This document shows, in pieces, positions 8,016-16,682 of a DNA stretch of 64,000 bases (position 1 is the stretch's first letter; each line of letters opens with the position of its first letter). The notes beneath the pieces are model-generated. The model saw only the letters and a program-made list of their open reading frames with translations. It was not told the origin of the DNA and searched no databases. The DNA is from DATBJJ01 sp036556425 (GTDB lineage Bacteria > Acidobacteriota > Vicinamibacteria > Vicinamibacterales > 2-12-FULL-66-21): contig DATBJJ010000122.1 of NCBI GenBank assembly GCA_036556425.1, positions 1 through 64,000 on the forward strand, given 5' to 3'. The translations under genes and the position numbers were made by a program.

Positions 8016-8930
8016 TCAATCGATCGCGATGTCCCGGTGAGCGACGCGCACGCGAATCGATTCGACGCCGCTCAGTCCCTTTTTCAGCGCTTCGGCGATC
8101 GCGACCGATCGGTGCCGGCCGCCCGTGCACCCAATGCCGATCGTCAGATACGACTTCCCTTCCTTCGCGTACTGCGGGATGAGGAATTTCAGCAGATTCA
8201 ACGTGTGCCGCAGGAAGTCCGCCGTGGCTTGGGATCGATCGAGATACCGGCGCACCTCGGGGTCGCGGCCCGTGTGGGGGCGCAGCGCCGGCACGAAATG
8301 CGGGTTCGGCAGGAATCTCACGTCGAACAGCAAATCCGAATCGACAGGGATGCCGTGCTTGAAGCCGAAGCTGAGGATCGTGACGACGAGCCGCGTTCCC
8401 GGCGCGCGCCCGCTCGCCACGCCTGTGAAGACGTGCCGCAGCTCGTGCACCGTCATCGTCGACGTGTCGACGACGTGGTCGGCCATGCGCCGGATATCGC
8501 GCATCGCTTTCCGTTCCTGGCGAATGCCTTCGATCGCCGACGTGTTCGGCGCGAGCGGGTGCGGGCGGCGCGTCTCGCTGAACCGCCGCACGAGCGTGTC
8601 CTCCGCCGACTCGAGGAAGATCAGCACCGGGTTCAAATTCCTCATGCCTTTGAGGCGCCGGTAGATCGCCGGGAAGTCCTTCAGCAGACGCCCCTCACGG
8701 ACGTCGACGACGACGGCGGCGCGCGAGATCTCGCTGCCCGCTCTCAGCGTGAGCTCGGCCAGCATCGGGAGCAGCGTGACCGGCAGGTTGTCGACGCAGA
8801 AGTATCCAAGATCCTCGAGCGCCCTGATCGCTTGAGATTTTCCCGACCCCGACAGTCCGGTCAGCACGACGAATCTGGAGCTGACAGCCGTTCTCGCCGC
8901 TCGCCTGGCGGCGTGACGTTTCTCGCGCAC
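8016..8930 (-). CDS. rapZ: RNase adapter protein RapZ (P-loop nucleotide-binding)
   Basis: In enterobacteria RapZ binds small RNAs and glucosamine-6-phosphate and guides RNase E to GlmZ; elsewhere the YvcJ relatives are GTPases linked to envelope metabolism. The 304 residues show a Walker A motif (GLSGSGKS, about 25-32), the stretch EDLGYFCVDNLP, and the C-terminal signature IGCTGGRHRSVAIAE. The GTG start lies three bases after the hprK stop; this gives a slightly longer N-terminus than usual. Conservation of hprK-rapZ-EIIA-HPr supports a regulatory PTS. Confidence 0.94.
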   Translation of the reverse strand: MREKRHAARRAARTAVSSRFVVLTGLSGSGKSQAIRALEDLGYFCVDNLPVTLLPMLAELTLRAGSEISRAAVVVDVREGRLLKDFPAIYRRLKGMRNLNPVLIFLESAEDTLVRRFSETRRPHPLAPNTSAIEGIRQERKAMRDIRRMADHVVDTSTMTVHELRHVFTGVASGRAPGTRLVVTILSFGFKHGIPVDSDLLFDVRFLPNPHFVPALRPHTGRDPEVRRYLDRSQATADFLRHTLNLLKFLIPQYAKEGKSYLTIGIGCTGGRHRSVAIAEALKKGLSGVESIRVRVAHRDIAID

Positions 8931-8933
8931 CGC

Positions 8934-9941
8934 CTACAAGTCCTCCAATTCGCCTTCGGCCTCGACTGTGACGTCGGCGGCCGCGCGCTCCAGCGTCTCG
9001 CTCAGCCGCTTCACGAGCCGCTTGGCGGCATGATGCCCGCGCGATCGCAGCAGCTGATTCCGTGCGGCCACCTCGACGAGGATCGCGACGTTGCGGCCGG
9101 GCGCGACCGGCATCCGAATCATCGGAATCCGGATGCCGAGCAGCTCGTAGTAGCTCTCGTCGAGACCCAGCCGATCGTACTCGCGGCCGTGCTCCCATCG
9201 CTCGAGCTGCACGACGAGCTCGACGCGCTTCGAGGTCCGCGTCGACGCGACGCCAAACAAGTCCTGCACGTTGATCAGGCCGAGGCCGCGAATCTCCATG
9301 TGATGGCGCGTCAGCTCGGGGCAGCTGCCCAGCACGAACGACTGCGCCCGGCACCGCAGCTCTACCGCGTCGTCGGCGACGAGGCGGTGGCCGCGCACGA
9401 CGAGATCGAGCGCGCATTCGCTCTTGCCGATCCCGCTCTCGCCGATCACGAGCACGCCGAGCCCGAGGATGTCCATCAGGACGCCGTGGATGGTGCCGCG
9501 CGCCGCGAGGTACGTGTCGAGGACGGCGGACAAGCGTGACATCGCCTCCGGCGTTGCGGCCCGCGTCCGCAGCAGGGGCACCCCCGCGCGGTCCGCCTCG
9601 ATCGCCAGTTCGGGAGGCGGCGCGAATCCGTCCGTAACCAGCACGCACGGCAGATCGTGGCCCATGACGCGTTTGAGCGCGGCGGTGCGCTCCGGCGTCG
9701 CGAGGCCCTCCAGGTACCGCACTTCGCTCTCGCCGAACACGAGCACGCGGCCGCCGCGCAAGTACGCGTCGAACCCCGAGAGCGCGAGTCCGGTTTTTTG
9801 CGTGTGAGGAATCGTGATCAAGCGATCCAGGCCGTCGCCGCCGGCCAAGAGCTCGAGATCGATCGCGCGAGAATCGGCGAGGTCTCGCAGCACCGTGGCC
9901 ACGGTGACCCCGCGCGGCTCGCTCGTCCCGGTATCCGCCAC
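8934..9941 (-). CDS. hprK: HPr kinase/phosphorylase
   Basis: Bifunctional enzyme that phosphorylates or dephosphorylates HPr on Ser46. The 335 residues hold an N-terminal domain (about 1-140) and a kinase domain with Walker A GESGIGKS (167-174) and the family signature HMEIRGLGLINVQDLFG. The matching Ser46 is present in the HPr encoded here. The GTG start follows the hpf stop by one base. In Firmicutes HprK controls catabolite repression; in Gram-negatives it usually belongs to a regulatory PTS, which fits the missing permease. Confidence 0.95.
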   Translation of the reverse strand: MADTGTSEPRGVTVATVLRDLADSRAIDLELLAGGDGLDRLITIPHTQKTGLALSGFDAYLRGGRVLVFGESEVRYLEGLATPERTAALKRVMGHDLPCVLVTDGFAPPPELAIEADRAGVPLLRTRAATPEAMSRLSAVLDTYLAARGTIHGVLMDILGLGVLVIGESGIGKSECALDLVVRGHRLVADDAVELRCRAQSFVLGSCPELTRHHMEIRGLGLINVQDLFGVASTRTSKRVELVVQLERWEHGREYDRLGLDESYYELLGIRIPMIRMPVAPGRNVAILVEVAARNQLLRSRGHHAAKRLVKRLSETLERAAADVTVEAEGELEDL

Positions 9942-9942
9942 G

Positions 9943-10479
9943 TCAGTCCGGCTCGATCAGGCCGTAGTTTCCGTCGGTGCGGCGGTACAGAATGCTGACG
10001 GCGTCGGTGTCGGCGTTGCGATACACGACGAACGTTTCGGGGCCCGCCGACAGCCGCTGCACCGCGTCCTCGATCGACAACGGCTTGACGGCGTAGCGCG
10101 CCGCCTTGATGACGCGCCGGTTGTTCGCGGGCTCCGGCGGCGCTTCCGGCGGCGCCGGCACGCTGCGCGCGGCTCCGCCGCGACGCTTGCGGCCCTGCCA
10201 CTTTCCCGTCAGCGTCTGGGCCTGCTGCTCGATTTTGGTCACCGCCTCGCGGATCGAGATGTTCCACCCGGTGCCTTCGCCCTTGCCGCGCAGCATGTGA
10301 TCGCCGCGCGCGTGGACGATGATTTCCGCGCGATGCCGGTATTTTTCCTTCGTGAGGACGACTTGTGCCGAGATCGCGCTGTCGTTGAGGAGTCGTTCGA
10401 GCTTCGCCAGCCGCCGATCGATGAGTTGCCGGAGCGGCGCGCCCATTTCCACGTGCCGGCCTGTGATGTCGAGGCGCAT
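9943..10479 (-). CDS. hpf: Ribosome hibernation promoting factor, long form
   Basis: Binds the 30S decoding centre and dimerises ribosomes into inactive 100S particles in slow growth. The 178 residues have an N-terminal S30AE domain (about 1-100; LDITGRHVEMGAPLRQLIDR) and a C-terminal dimerisation domain (about 120-178; VKPLSIEDAVQRLSAGPETF), so it is the long form. It follows rpoN as in proteobacteria, but a repeat-filled gap of 112 bases separates them. Confidence 0.94.
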   Translation of the reverse strand: MRLDITGRHVEMGAPLRQLIDRRLAKLERLLNDSAISAQVVLTKEKYRHRAEIIVHARGDHMLRGKGEGTGWNISIREAVTKIEQQAQTLTGKWQGRKRRGGAARSVPAPPEAPPEPANNRRVIKAARYAVKPLSIEDAVQRLSAGPETFVVYRNADTDAVSILYRRTDGNYGLIEPD

Positions 10480-10485
10480 GATGTT

Positions 10486-10590
10486 GGCTTCCAGCTATCA
10501 GCTACCAGCTGCCAGCGGGGAACGCGTCCGGACCGCCCTGCAACCAGCACAGCTGGTAGCTGGGAGCTGGAAGCTGGCGGCTGGTAGCTG
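10486..10590. repeat. Inverted heptad repeat between rpoN and hpf
   Basis: The left arm (10486-10516) and right arm (10551-10590) repeat 7-base units, AGCTACC-like on one strand and AGCTGGT-like on the other, around a unique core of about 34 bases. On the coding (minus) strand the element starts one base after the rpoN TAG and ends six bases before the hpf ATG. It can fold into a long imperfect hairpin and may uncouple hpf from rpoN by termination or RNA processing. Confidence 0.8.
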
Positions 10591-10591
10591 T

Positions 10592-12022
10592 CTAGAAAAG
10601 CACCTTCCGTTGGTTAGACGTCGGGATCTTGAGCTCCTCGCGGTACTTGGCGATGGTGCGCCGCGCGAGCATCAACCCTTCCTTCTGAAGAATGCTCACG
10701 ATCTTCGAATCGCTCAGAGGCTTTCGCGGGTCTTCGTTCTCGATGATCTTCCGGATGCGCTGCTTGATCGTCACCGACGAGACGCTCTCGCCGTACGAGC
10801 TGCTGATGCCGCTGTGGAAGAAGTACTTCATCTCGAACACGCCCTGCGGCGTGTGCATGTACTTGTTGTTCACCACGCGGCTGACCGTCGATTCGTGCAT
10901 GCCGATGTCGTTCGCCACGTCGCGCAGCACGAGCGGGCGCAAGTACTCGATGCCGTGATCGAGGAACTCGCGCTGAAAGTTGATGATGCTCGTGGCGACC
11001 TTGTGAATCGTCTTCTGCCGCTGATCGACCGACTTGATGAGCCACAGCGCGGATCGGAACTTGTCCTTCACGTACGCGCGCGTCTCGTCGTTCGATTCGC
11101 CGCCGCTCTTGTCGAGCAGCCGGCGGTACACCGGGCTGATGCGAAGCTGCGGCAAGCCCTCCTCGTTCAGCGCCGCGACGTACTGATCCTCGACCTTCAC
11201 GATGTAGACGTCGGGAATCACGTACTGCGATTGGGTCGGGTTGTAGCGGCTCCCCGGCTTGGGATCGAGGTTGCGGATGATCTCGATGTGCTCTTTGAGA
11301 TCGTCGATCGTCATGCCGAGCTTGCGCGCGATCTCCGGCACCTGGTGGTTCTGCAACAGACGCAGGTGCTCGGTCACGATCTTCTCGGCGGGTGTCCCTT
11401 CGAGGCCGATGTGGCGAATCTGGAGCCACAGGCACTCCTGCAGATCGCGCGCGGCGACGCCGATCGGATCGAACGTCTGCACGTGCTGCAGCGCGCGCTC
11501 GACATCGGAGACCGACCACTCGCCCATCGCCGCAATCTCCTCGACCGACGCGACGAGATAGCCGTCGTCGTCGAGGTTGCCGATGATGGCGCTGCCGATT
11601 TCGCGGAGCTGATCGTCGCTTGTTTGGAGGGAGAGCTGCCAGAGGAGGTGATCGGAGAGGGAGCCCGTGGTCGACAGCGTGTTCTCGATCGGCGGAAGCT
11701 CTTTGACTTCCGACGGGGTGCGCGATCGATACCCGTCGTCGAGATAATCGCCGAAGAAGTACTCGTAGTCCGCGTCGTCCCACGCGTCGGTCTTTTCGGC
11801 GGCCGGCTTCTCGGCTTCCGCCTTTTCGGCCTGCTGCTGCTCCGCCGGCTGGAGCTCCTCGGTCGGGACCTCTTCGAGCAGCGGATTCTCCACCATCTCC
11901 TGATTCAGCAGGTCCGAGAGCTCGAGCGTCGACATCGGCAGCAGCTTGATCGCCTGCTGCAACGACGGCGTCAGAATGAGCTTCTGAACGAGTTTGGTGT
12001 GGAGCCTCTGCTGAATCGCCAT
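10592..12022 (-). CDS. rpoN: RNA polymerase sigma-54 factor
   Basis: Alternative sigma factor that reads -24/-12 promoters and needs AAA+ activators. The 476 residues show the Gln/Leu-rich activator region I (QQRLHTKLVQKLILTPSLQQ), an acidic region II (about 60-110), the core-binding domain, the helix-turn-helix (ESTVSRVVNNKYMHTP) and the RpoN box (ARRTIAKYREELKIP) near the C-terminus. It lies between lptB and hpf, an order shared with proteobacteria. The activator at 42550-45468 is a candidate partner. Confidence 0.97.
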   Translation of the reverse strand: MAIQQRLHTKLVQKLILTPSLQQAIKLLPMSTLELSDLLNQEMVENPLLEEVPTEELQPAEQQQAEKAEAEKPAAEKTDAWDDADYEYFFGDYLDDGYRSRTPSEVKELPPIENTLSTTGSLSDHLLWQLSLQTSDDQLREIGSAIIGNLDDDGYLVASVEEIAAMGEWSVSDVERALQHVQTFDPIGVAARDLQECLWLQIRHIGLEGTPAEKIVTEHLRLLQNHQVPEIARKLGMTIDDLKEHIEIIRNLDPKPGSRYNPTQSQYVIPDVYIVKVEDQYVAALNEEGLPQLRISPVYRRLLDKSGGESNDETRAYVKDKFRSALWLIKSVDQRQKTIHKVATSIINFQREFLDHGIEYLRPLVLRDVANDIGMHESTVSRVVNNKYMHTPQGVFEMKYFFHSGISSSYGESVSSVTIKQRIRKIIENEDPRKPLSDSKIVSILQKEGLMLARRTIAKYREELKIPTSNQRKVLF

Positions 12023-12051
12023 TGAGCGCTAACGTGTATCCTCTCTTAATC

Positions 12052-12777
12052 TTAGTCCAATCGGAAGTCCGCGCCGAGGTAAATTCGTTTGACCTCCTCG
12101 TCGGCCGCCAGACTGTCCGGCGTGCCGCTCCGGAAAATCACGCCGTCGTGGACGATGTAGGCGCGATCCGTGATTTTCAGTGTCTCACGAACGTTGTGGT
12201 CGGTGATCAGTACCCCGATTCCCCGCCCCTTGAGGTGGAAGATGATCTGCTGGATATCGGTCACCGCGATCGGATCGATCCCGGCGAACGGCTCGTCGAG
12301 CAGCATGAACTGGGGTGAGATGACGAGCGCGCGCGTGATCTCGACGCGCCGCCGTTCGCCGCCCGACAGCGTGTAGGCCGGCGACTTCGCGAGCGGCGTG
12401 AGCGACAGCTCCGCGAGCAGATCGCGCAGGCGCGCGCGGCGATCGGCGCCGTTCGGCGCGATCGTCTCGAGGATCGCGAGGATGTTCTGTTCGACCGTGA
12501 GCCCGCGGAAGATCGACGCTTCCTGCGGCAGATACCCGATGCCCTTCCGCGCGCGGATGTACATCGGATCGTCCGTGACGTCCGCGCCGTCGAGCAGGAC
12601 GCGCCCGGAGTCGGGCGCGGTCAGTCCGACGACCATCGAGAACGTCGTCGTCTTGCCGGCGCCGTTCGGCCCGAGAAGGCCGACGACCTCGCCGGACGCG
12701 ATCTCCAGACTCACGCCTCTGACAACCGTCCGCCCGCCGTAGGACTTCGTGAGATCGCGCGTCCGCAGCGTCGCCAT
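12052..12777 (-). CDS. lptB: LPS export ABC transporter ATPase LptB
   Basis: Cytoplasmic ATPase that powers LptFG extraction of lipopolysaccharide from the inner membrane. The 241 residues have Walker A GPNGAGKTT, the ABC signature LSGGERRRVE, Walker B FMLLDEPFAGID and the LptB-typical segment IGYLPQEASIFRGL. The start directly abuts the stop of the lptC/lptA gene (no gap). lptF and lptG are not in the window. Confidence 0.97.
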   Translation of the reverse strand: MATLRTRDLTKSYGGRTVVRGVSLEIASGEVVGLLGPNGAGKTTTFSMVVGLTAPDSGRVLLDGADVTDDPMYIRARKGIGYLPQEASIFRGLTVEQNILAILETIAPNGADRRARLRDLLAELSLTPLAKSPAYTLSGGERRRVEITRALVISPQFMLLDEPFAGIDPIAVTDIQQIIFHLKGRGIGVLITDHNVRETLKITDRAYIVHDGVIFRSGTPDSLAADEEVKRIYLGADFRLD

Positions 12778-14955
12778 TCAGTTCCGAAGTTCCGCGGGAC
12801 AGGCGTCGAGCGGCTTGGACACGACCGGCACGCGGCCCGCGATCGCTTCGGCGCGCAGCGAGCCCGTCGAGCGGAGGTACGTCATCGTCGTGCCGTCGGT
12901 CTGCTTGCACGCGCCTTGATCGTCCTTTTGAATCGCGACCGCAGGCTGCCCCGTCAAGACGTACGTGTCCGTGCTCGCCGTGTAGACGAGGTGCATTCCG
13001 GTGGCGTACAGCAAATCGAGCTTCACGGACACCGTATCGTCCGCCTCAGCGCGATCGAGCTCGTTCCCGCTCTCCCTGAAGAAGAGATCGATGCGCTTGC
13101 CGTTCATGTCGCCTTGCACGCTCGTCAGCCGCGCGGTCGATCCGCTGCTCATCGTGTAGGTCGCCTGCCGCTTCGCGTCATCGTACACCAGCAGATCCGC
13201 GGAAGCTTTGGTCTCCGTCGGCTTCCTCGTCTTCGATTTCGGATCCTGGTCCATCAGCATCATCGTCGTCTGGACGCCGACGCGCGCCGTCAGATTGCCC
13301 GTGCGATCGTTGAGCACGATCGTGTCCGCGTTGATCCTCGATTTGTCTTGCCACAGCAGCGCGTTGCCGCTGTACGACGCTTCGGAGACGCCGTCGTACG
13401 ACAGCCGGTTCGACGTGACGGTGACCGGCTTGTCCTGTTGAAGCATTCCAGGGACGCGCGTTTGGGTTTGTTTGCCGTCGGTGCTCTTCTTCTGCGGCTT
13501 GATGGTGCTGCGCACCTCGGTGTCCGCGGTCAGTTTTTGCGACGAGGGCGACAAGTGGATGTTGAGCGCCTGCACGGTGAGCTGCGGGTTCGTCACGATC
13601 GGAGTGCCACCGCTCTCTCCCTCCGCGATCGACAGATCGAGCTGATCGCGATCGATGCTGTAGAGCGCGCGCGGCGCTTCGGCCGTCGCCTGCCCGTCGT
13701 TGAACCACGCCTTGCCGCGAAAGTCCGCCTTCTCGATCGGGCCGAGTCCCGGCTTGGTGTCGACGATCAACCGCTGCGCTCGCGCCTTCCGCTCGACCGC
13801 CGGCGCTTTGGCCTGCGCCGGACGCGTTTCGAGATAGTCCGCGCCGCCTTCGAAGACCGCGTTCTGCAAGCCTTGGCCGGGCGCGCCGGTCGCGCGGAGC
13901 GACGAGGAGCGAATCTGCTTCGCCGGAGACTCGCCTTCGGCAGGCAGATCGACTTGGACTTTTTCAATCGCGACCAGGCTCGTGACCGTCTTGCCGTCCG
14001 GCGACATGCCGATGTCGATGGTCGAGGCGCCGATCCGGCTGCCCGCGCTTCCTGCCGCCGACCCGGGCAGCTCCACCACCGCGTTCTCCATCAGCTTGGA
14101 GCTCTGGAGCGTGCGGCCGTCTTCGGCATAGGTCATGTCGATGTTGCGCGCGAGCATCAACTGCGCGCCGGCGCCGCTGCCCGTGATCTTGCTCTGCTCG
14201 CGCAGTTGAAGCTGCCGCGCCTTCTCGCCCTTCTCGTCGAGCAGGATCGTGATCTCGACCGCGTCCGCCGTGCGGCCATCCGAGACGATGTGCGCGTCCT
14301 TCACGAGCTTGAGAAAGTTGTCCGCGCGCGCGAGGCCCGCCGTTCCAGCCGTCGCTTCGAGCGCGCCTCCGCCGGACGCATCCGGCGCCGACGTCACGCG
14401 CGCTTGATCGAGGATCCAGAGCACGTCGCGGTTGCGATCGTAGGTCGCGCCCACGCCGCTGCCCTTCATCCGGCCCTTCGTCCATTCGACCGCGCCGGGG
14501 ATCCGAAGCATCCCTTCGCCGCCGTCGTAGGTCGCTTCCGCCGAGCAGACCATGAGGCCTGTCTCGGTCTTGAGCATCACGTTGCCGCGGAGATGTCCGA
14601 CAGACTTCTCGCTTGGCTTGTCGGGTGGGGTCGTGACGTCGGCTTCATCGGCGGTCACGATGATCGGACGGCCGTCGCGGTCCTTGAGCTCCAGCTCGAC
14701 GCCGACGAACTTGGACTTGCCGCCTTCGTACGTCAGCTGCTTCTTGAACTTGATTCGCGTGATCGCCCTATCGACCTTCGACCAATCGAGGGTGCCCTCG
14801 CCGGTCTCCGAGATCGACTTGCTGTCGCTCGCTTTGGTCGGCGATTCGGCCTTCGGCGCGAGCCTCGCGCTCTGCCGCAGGGAATGGACGACGATTCCCG
14901 CGAACACGATCACGAAGCTGGCAATCACCAGGCGGGCGATTTTCTGCCAACGCAC
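12778..14955 (-). CDS. Large LptC-LptA (OstA) fusion-like LPS transport protein
   Basis: A 725-residue periplasmic protein anchored by one N-terminal helix (about 6-26). LptC-like beta-jellyroll sequence follows (about 50-170). The C-terminal 250 residues look like LptA/OstA domains (VTVTSNRLSYDG, INADTIVLNDRTGNL). Usual LptC is about 190 and LptA about 180 residues, so this one chain seems to combine LptC, a central OstA-like stretch and LptA into a single periplasmic bridge. Its direct junction with lptB supports the LPS-export role. The domain borders are my estimate from sequence patterns. Confidence 0.82.
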   Translation of the reverse strand: MRWQKIARLVIASFVIVFAGIVVHSLRQSARLAPKAESPTKASDSKSISETGEGTLDWSKVDRAITRIKFKKQLTYEGGKSKFVGVELELKDRDGRPIIVTADEADVTTPPDKPSEKSVGHLRGNVMLKTETGLMVCSAEATYDGGEGMLRIPGAVEWTKGRMKGSGVGATYDRNRDVLWILDQARVTSAPDASGGGALEATAGTAGLARADNFLKLVKDAHIVSDGRTADAVEITILLDEKGEKARQLQLREQSKITGSGAGAQLMLARNIDMTYAEDGRTLQSSKLMENAVVELPGSAAGSAGSRIGASTIDIGMSPDGKTVTSLVAIEKVQVDLPAEGESPAKQIRSSSLRATGAPGQGLQNAVFEGGADYLETRPAQAKAPAVERKARAQRLIVDTKPGLGPIEKADFRGKAWFNDGQATAEAPRALYSIDRDQLDLSIAEGESGGTPIVTNPQLTVQALNIHLSPSSQKLTADTEVRSTIKPQKKSTDGKQTQTRVPGMLQQDKPVTVTSNRLSYDGVSEASYSGNALLWQDKSRINADTIVLNDRTGNLTARVGVQTTMMLMDQDPKSKTRKPTETKASADLLVYDDAKRQATYTMSSGSTARLTSVQGDMNGKRIDLFFRESGNELDRAEADDTVSVKLDLLYATGMHLVYTASTDTYVLTGQPAVAIQKDDQGACKQTDGTTMTYLRSTGSLRAEAIAGRVPVVSKPLDACPAELRN

Positions 14956-14959
14956 CTCA

Positions 14960-16675
14960 TTATTCTAACGCCTTGATGTCGGCGACGTTGAGCTCGAGGT
15001 AGGTTTCGCCCTGGTATTCGTTGCGTTCCAGCGAGAACGCGAGGTTCACCCCTGCGCGGTTTTTCTCGAGGAATTCCGCCTGCTCCGCGGAGCGCCACGC
15101 GATCGCTCGAAAGCGGCGGCCGTCCTGATTGAACGTCATCGAGAGATGCCGCTCCTTGATCGACCGTGGACCGTCGACGATCTCGACGGGGCTCGCGTGG
15201 AAGACCGGACGCGGATTGCCCATGCCGAACGGCCCGAGCGAATCGAGACCGCGCACGAGATCCGGCGTGATTGCCTTGAGGCTGAGGGGCCCGTCGATCC
15301 GAAGCCGCGGGCGCAGCTGATCGGGCTCGAGCACCTCGTCGGCATACGCGTTGATGCGCGCTCTGAATTCCGGCACGCGCGCGGCCTCCATCGTCAGGCC
15401 GGCCGCTTGCTTGTGGCCGCCGAAGCGCACGAACACGTCCGCGCAGTGCTCGAGCGCACCCAGCATGTCGAAGTCCGGGATGCTGCGGCACGAGCCGTGC
15501 GCCACGTCTCCGTCGACCGACAGCACGATCGCGGGCTTGTGATACGTGTCGACCAGCTTCGACGCGGCGATGCCGATCACGCCCCGATGCCACCCCTCGC
15601 CGCCGACGACGAGCACATTGTGCGCGCCGACGGCCGGATCGCTTTCGATGGCTTTCCTGGCCTGGGCGACGAGCTCCGCTTCTTCCTGCTGACGCCGCAG
15701 ATTCTCGTCATTCAACTGCTGCGCGAGCGTGCGCGCCTCGTCCGCCATCGCTTCGTCGGTGGCGAGGAGCAATCGCGTCGCGATGTCCGGCGTGCTCATG
15801 CGTCCCGCCGCGTTGACGCGCGGCGCCAGCATGAACGCGACCTGATAGCTGTCGATCGTTTTCCCTGCGAGGCCCGACGCTTCGAGCAGCGCGCGGAGAC
15901 CGATCGTGTGCGGACCGCGCGAGAGGGACGCGAGGCCGAATCGCGCGATGACGCGATTCTCGCCGACGAGCGGCACGACGTCCGCGAGCGTTCCGACGGC
16001 GGCGACCTTGACGAACGCCGGCAGCCATTTGTTCTTCCCTGCGCGGCCGCAGAGCGCCTGGACCAGCTTCAGCGCGACGCCAACGCCCGCGAGGTACTTG
16101 TCCGGATAGGTGCAGTCGTGGCGCTTCGGGTTGATAACGGCGATCGCATCCGGCAGCGTGCCTTCCGGCTCGTGATGATCCGTGATGATGAGATCGACGC
16201 CAAGCTCTCGGGCACGCCTCGCGGCGTCGGTCCCGCGAATGCCGCAGTCGACCGAGACGATCAGCTTCACCCCATCCGCGTGCAGGCGATCGATCGCCGC
16301 CGGCTGTAAGCCGTAGCCGTCGCGCAAGCGCTCGGGGATGAAGTGCATCACCGATCCGCCGAGCATCTCGAGCGCCCGCCGGAGAATCACCGTCGACGTG
16401 ATCCCGTCCACGTCGTAGTCGCCGTGAACGGCGATCCGCTCGGAGTGTGCCAACGCCTGCTCGAGGCGCACCACCGCGCGGTCCATATCGGCGAGGCGGA
16501 AGGGATCGTGCAAATGATCGAGCGACGGATTCAGGAATCGATCGGCGGCCGCCGGGTCGCTGAGGCCGCGCAGGCACAGCAGGCGCGCAACGGTCGGGTG
16601 CAGACCCAGCAGCGACGCGAGCGCCGTCGCCTGCGCGTCGTCGCACGGAAGATGCGTCCAGAGGAGCGATTTCAC
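14960..16675 (-). CDS. recJ: Single-stranded-DNA-specific exonuclease RecJ
   Basis: 5'-3' ssDNA exonuclease of recombination and mismatch repair. The 571 residues carry the DHH-family motifs HGDYDVDGI, VDCGIRG and ITDHHEPEG with metal-binding Asp/His, and the DHHA1 motif RFGGHKQAAGLT. The C-terminal OB-like domain ends ETYLELNVADIKALE. The neighbours are accA (7-base gap) and lptC-lptA (4-base gap), suggesting one transcript. Confidence 0.96.
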   Translation of the reverse strand: MKSLLWTHLPCDDAQATALASLLGLHPTVARLLCLRGLSDPAAADRFLNPSLDHLHDPFRLADMDRAVVRLEQALAHSERIAVHGDYDVDGITSTVILRRALEMLGGSVMHFIPERLRDGYGLQPAAIDRLHADGVKLIVSVDCGIRGTDAARRARELGVDLIITDHHEPEGTLPDAIAVINPKRHDCTYPDKYLAGVGVALKLVQALCGRAGKNKWLPAFVKVAAVGTLADVVPLVGENRVIARFGLASLSRGPHTIGLRALLEASGLAGKTIDSYQVAFMLAPRVNAAGRMSTPDIATRLLLATDEAMADEARTLAQQLNDENLRRQQEEAELVAQARKAIESDPAVGAHNVLVVGGEGWHRGVIGIAASKLVDTYHKPAIVLSVDGDVAHGSCRSIPDFDMLGALEHCADVFVRFGGHKQAAGLTMEAARVPEFRARINAYADEVLEPDQLRPRLRIDGPLSLKAITPDLVRGLDSLGPFGMGNPRPVFHASPVEIVDGPRSIKERHLSMTFNQDGRRFRAIAWRSAEQAEFLEKNRAGVNLAFSLERNEYQGETYLELNVADIKALE

Positions 16676-16682
16676 CGTCGGC

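Noticed and set aside
10486..10590. Insertion sequence or its remnant
   Set aside because: No transposase fragment, no target-site duplication and no terminal repeats of fixed sequence; the element is made only of short tandem units.
12916..14976. Open frame of 686 codons antisense to the lptC-lptA gene
   Set aside because: Very Arg/Leu-rich, no motif, fully overlapped by a supported gene.
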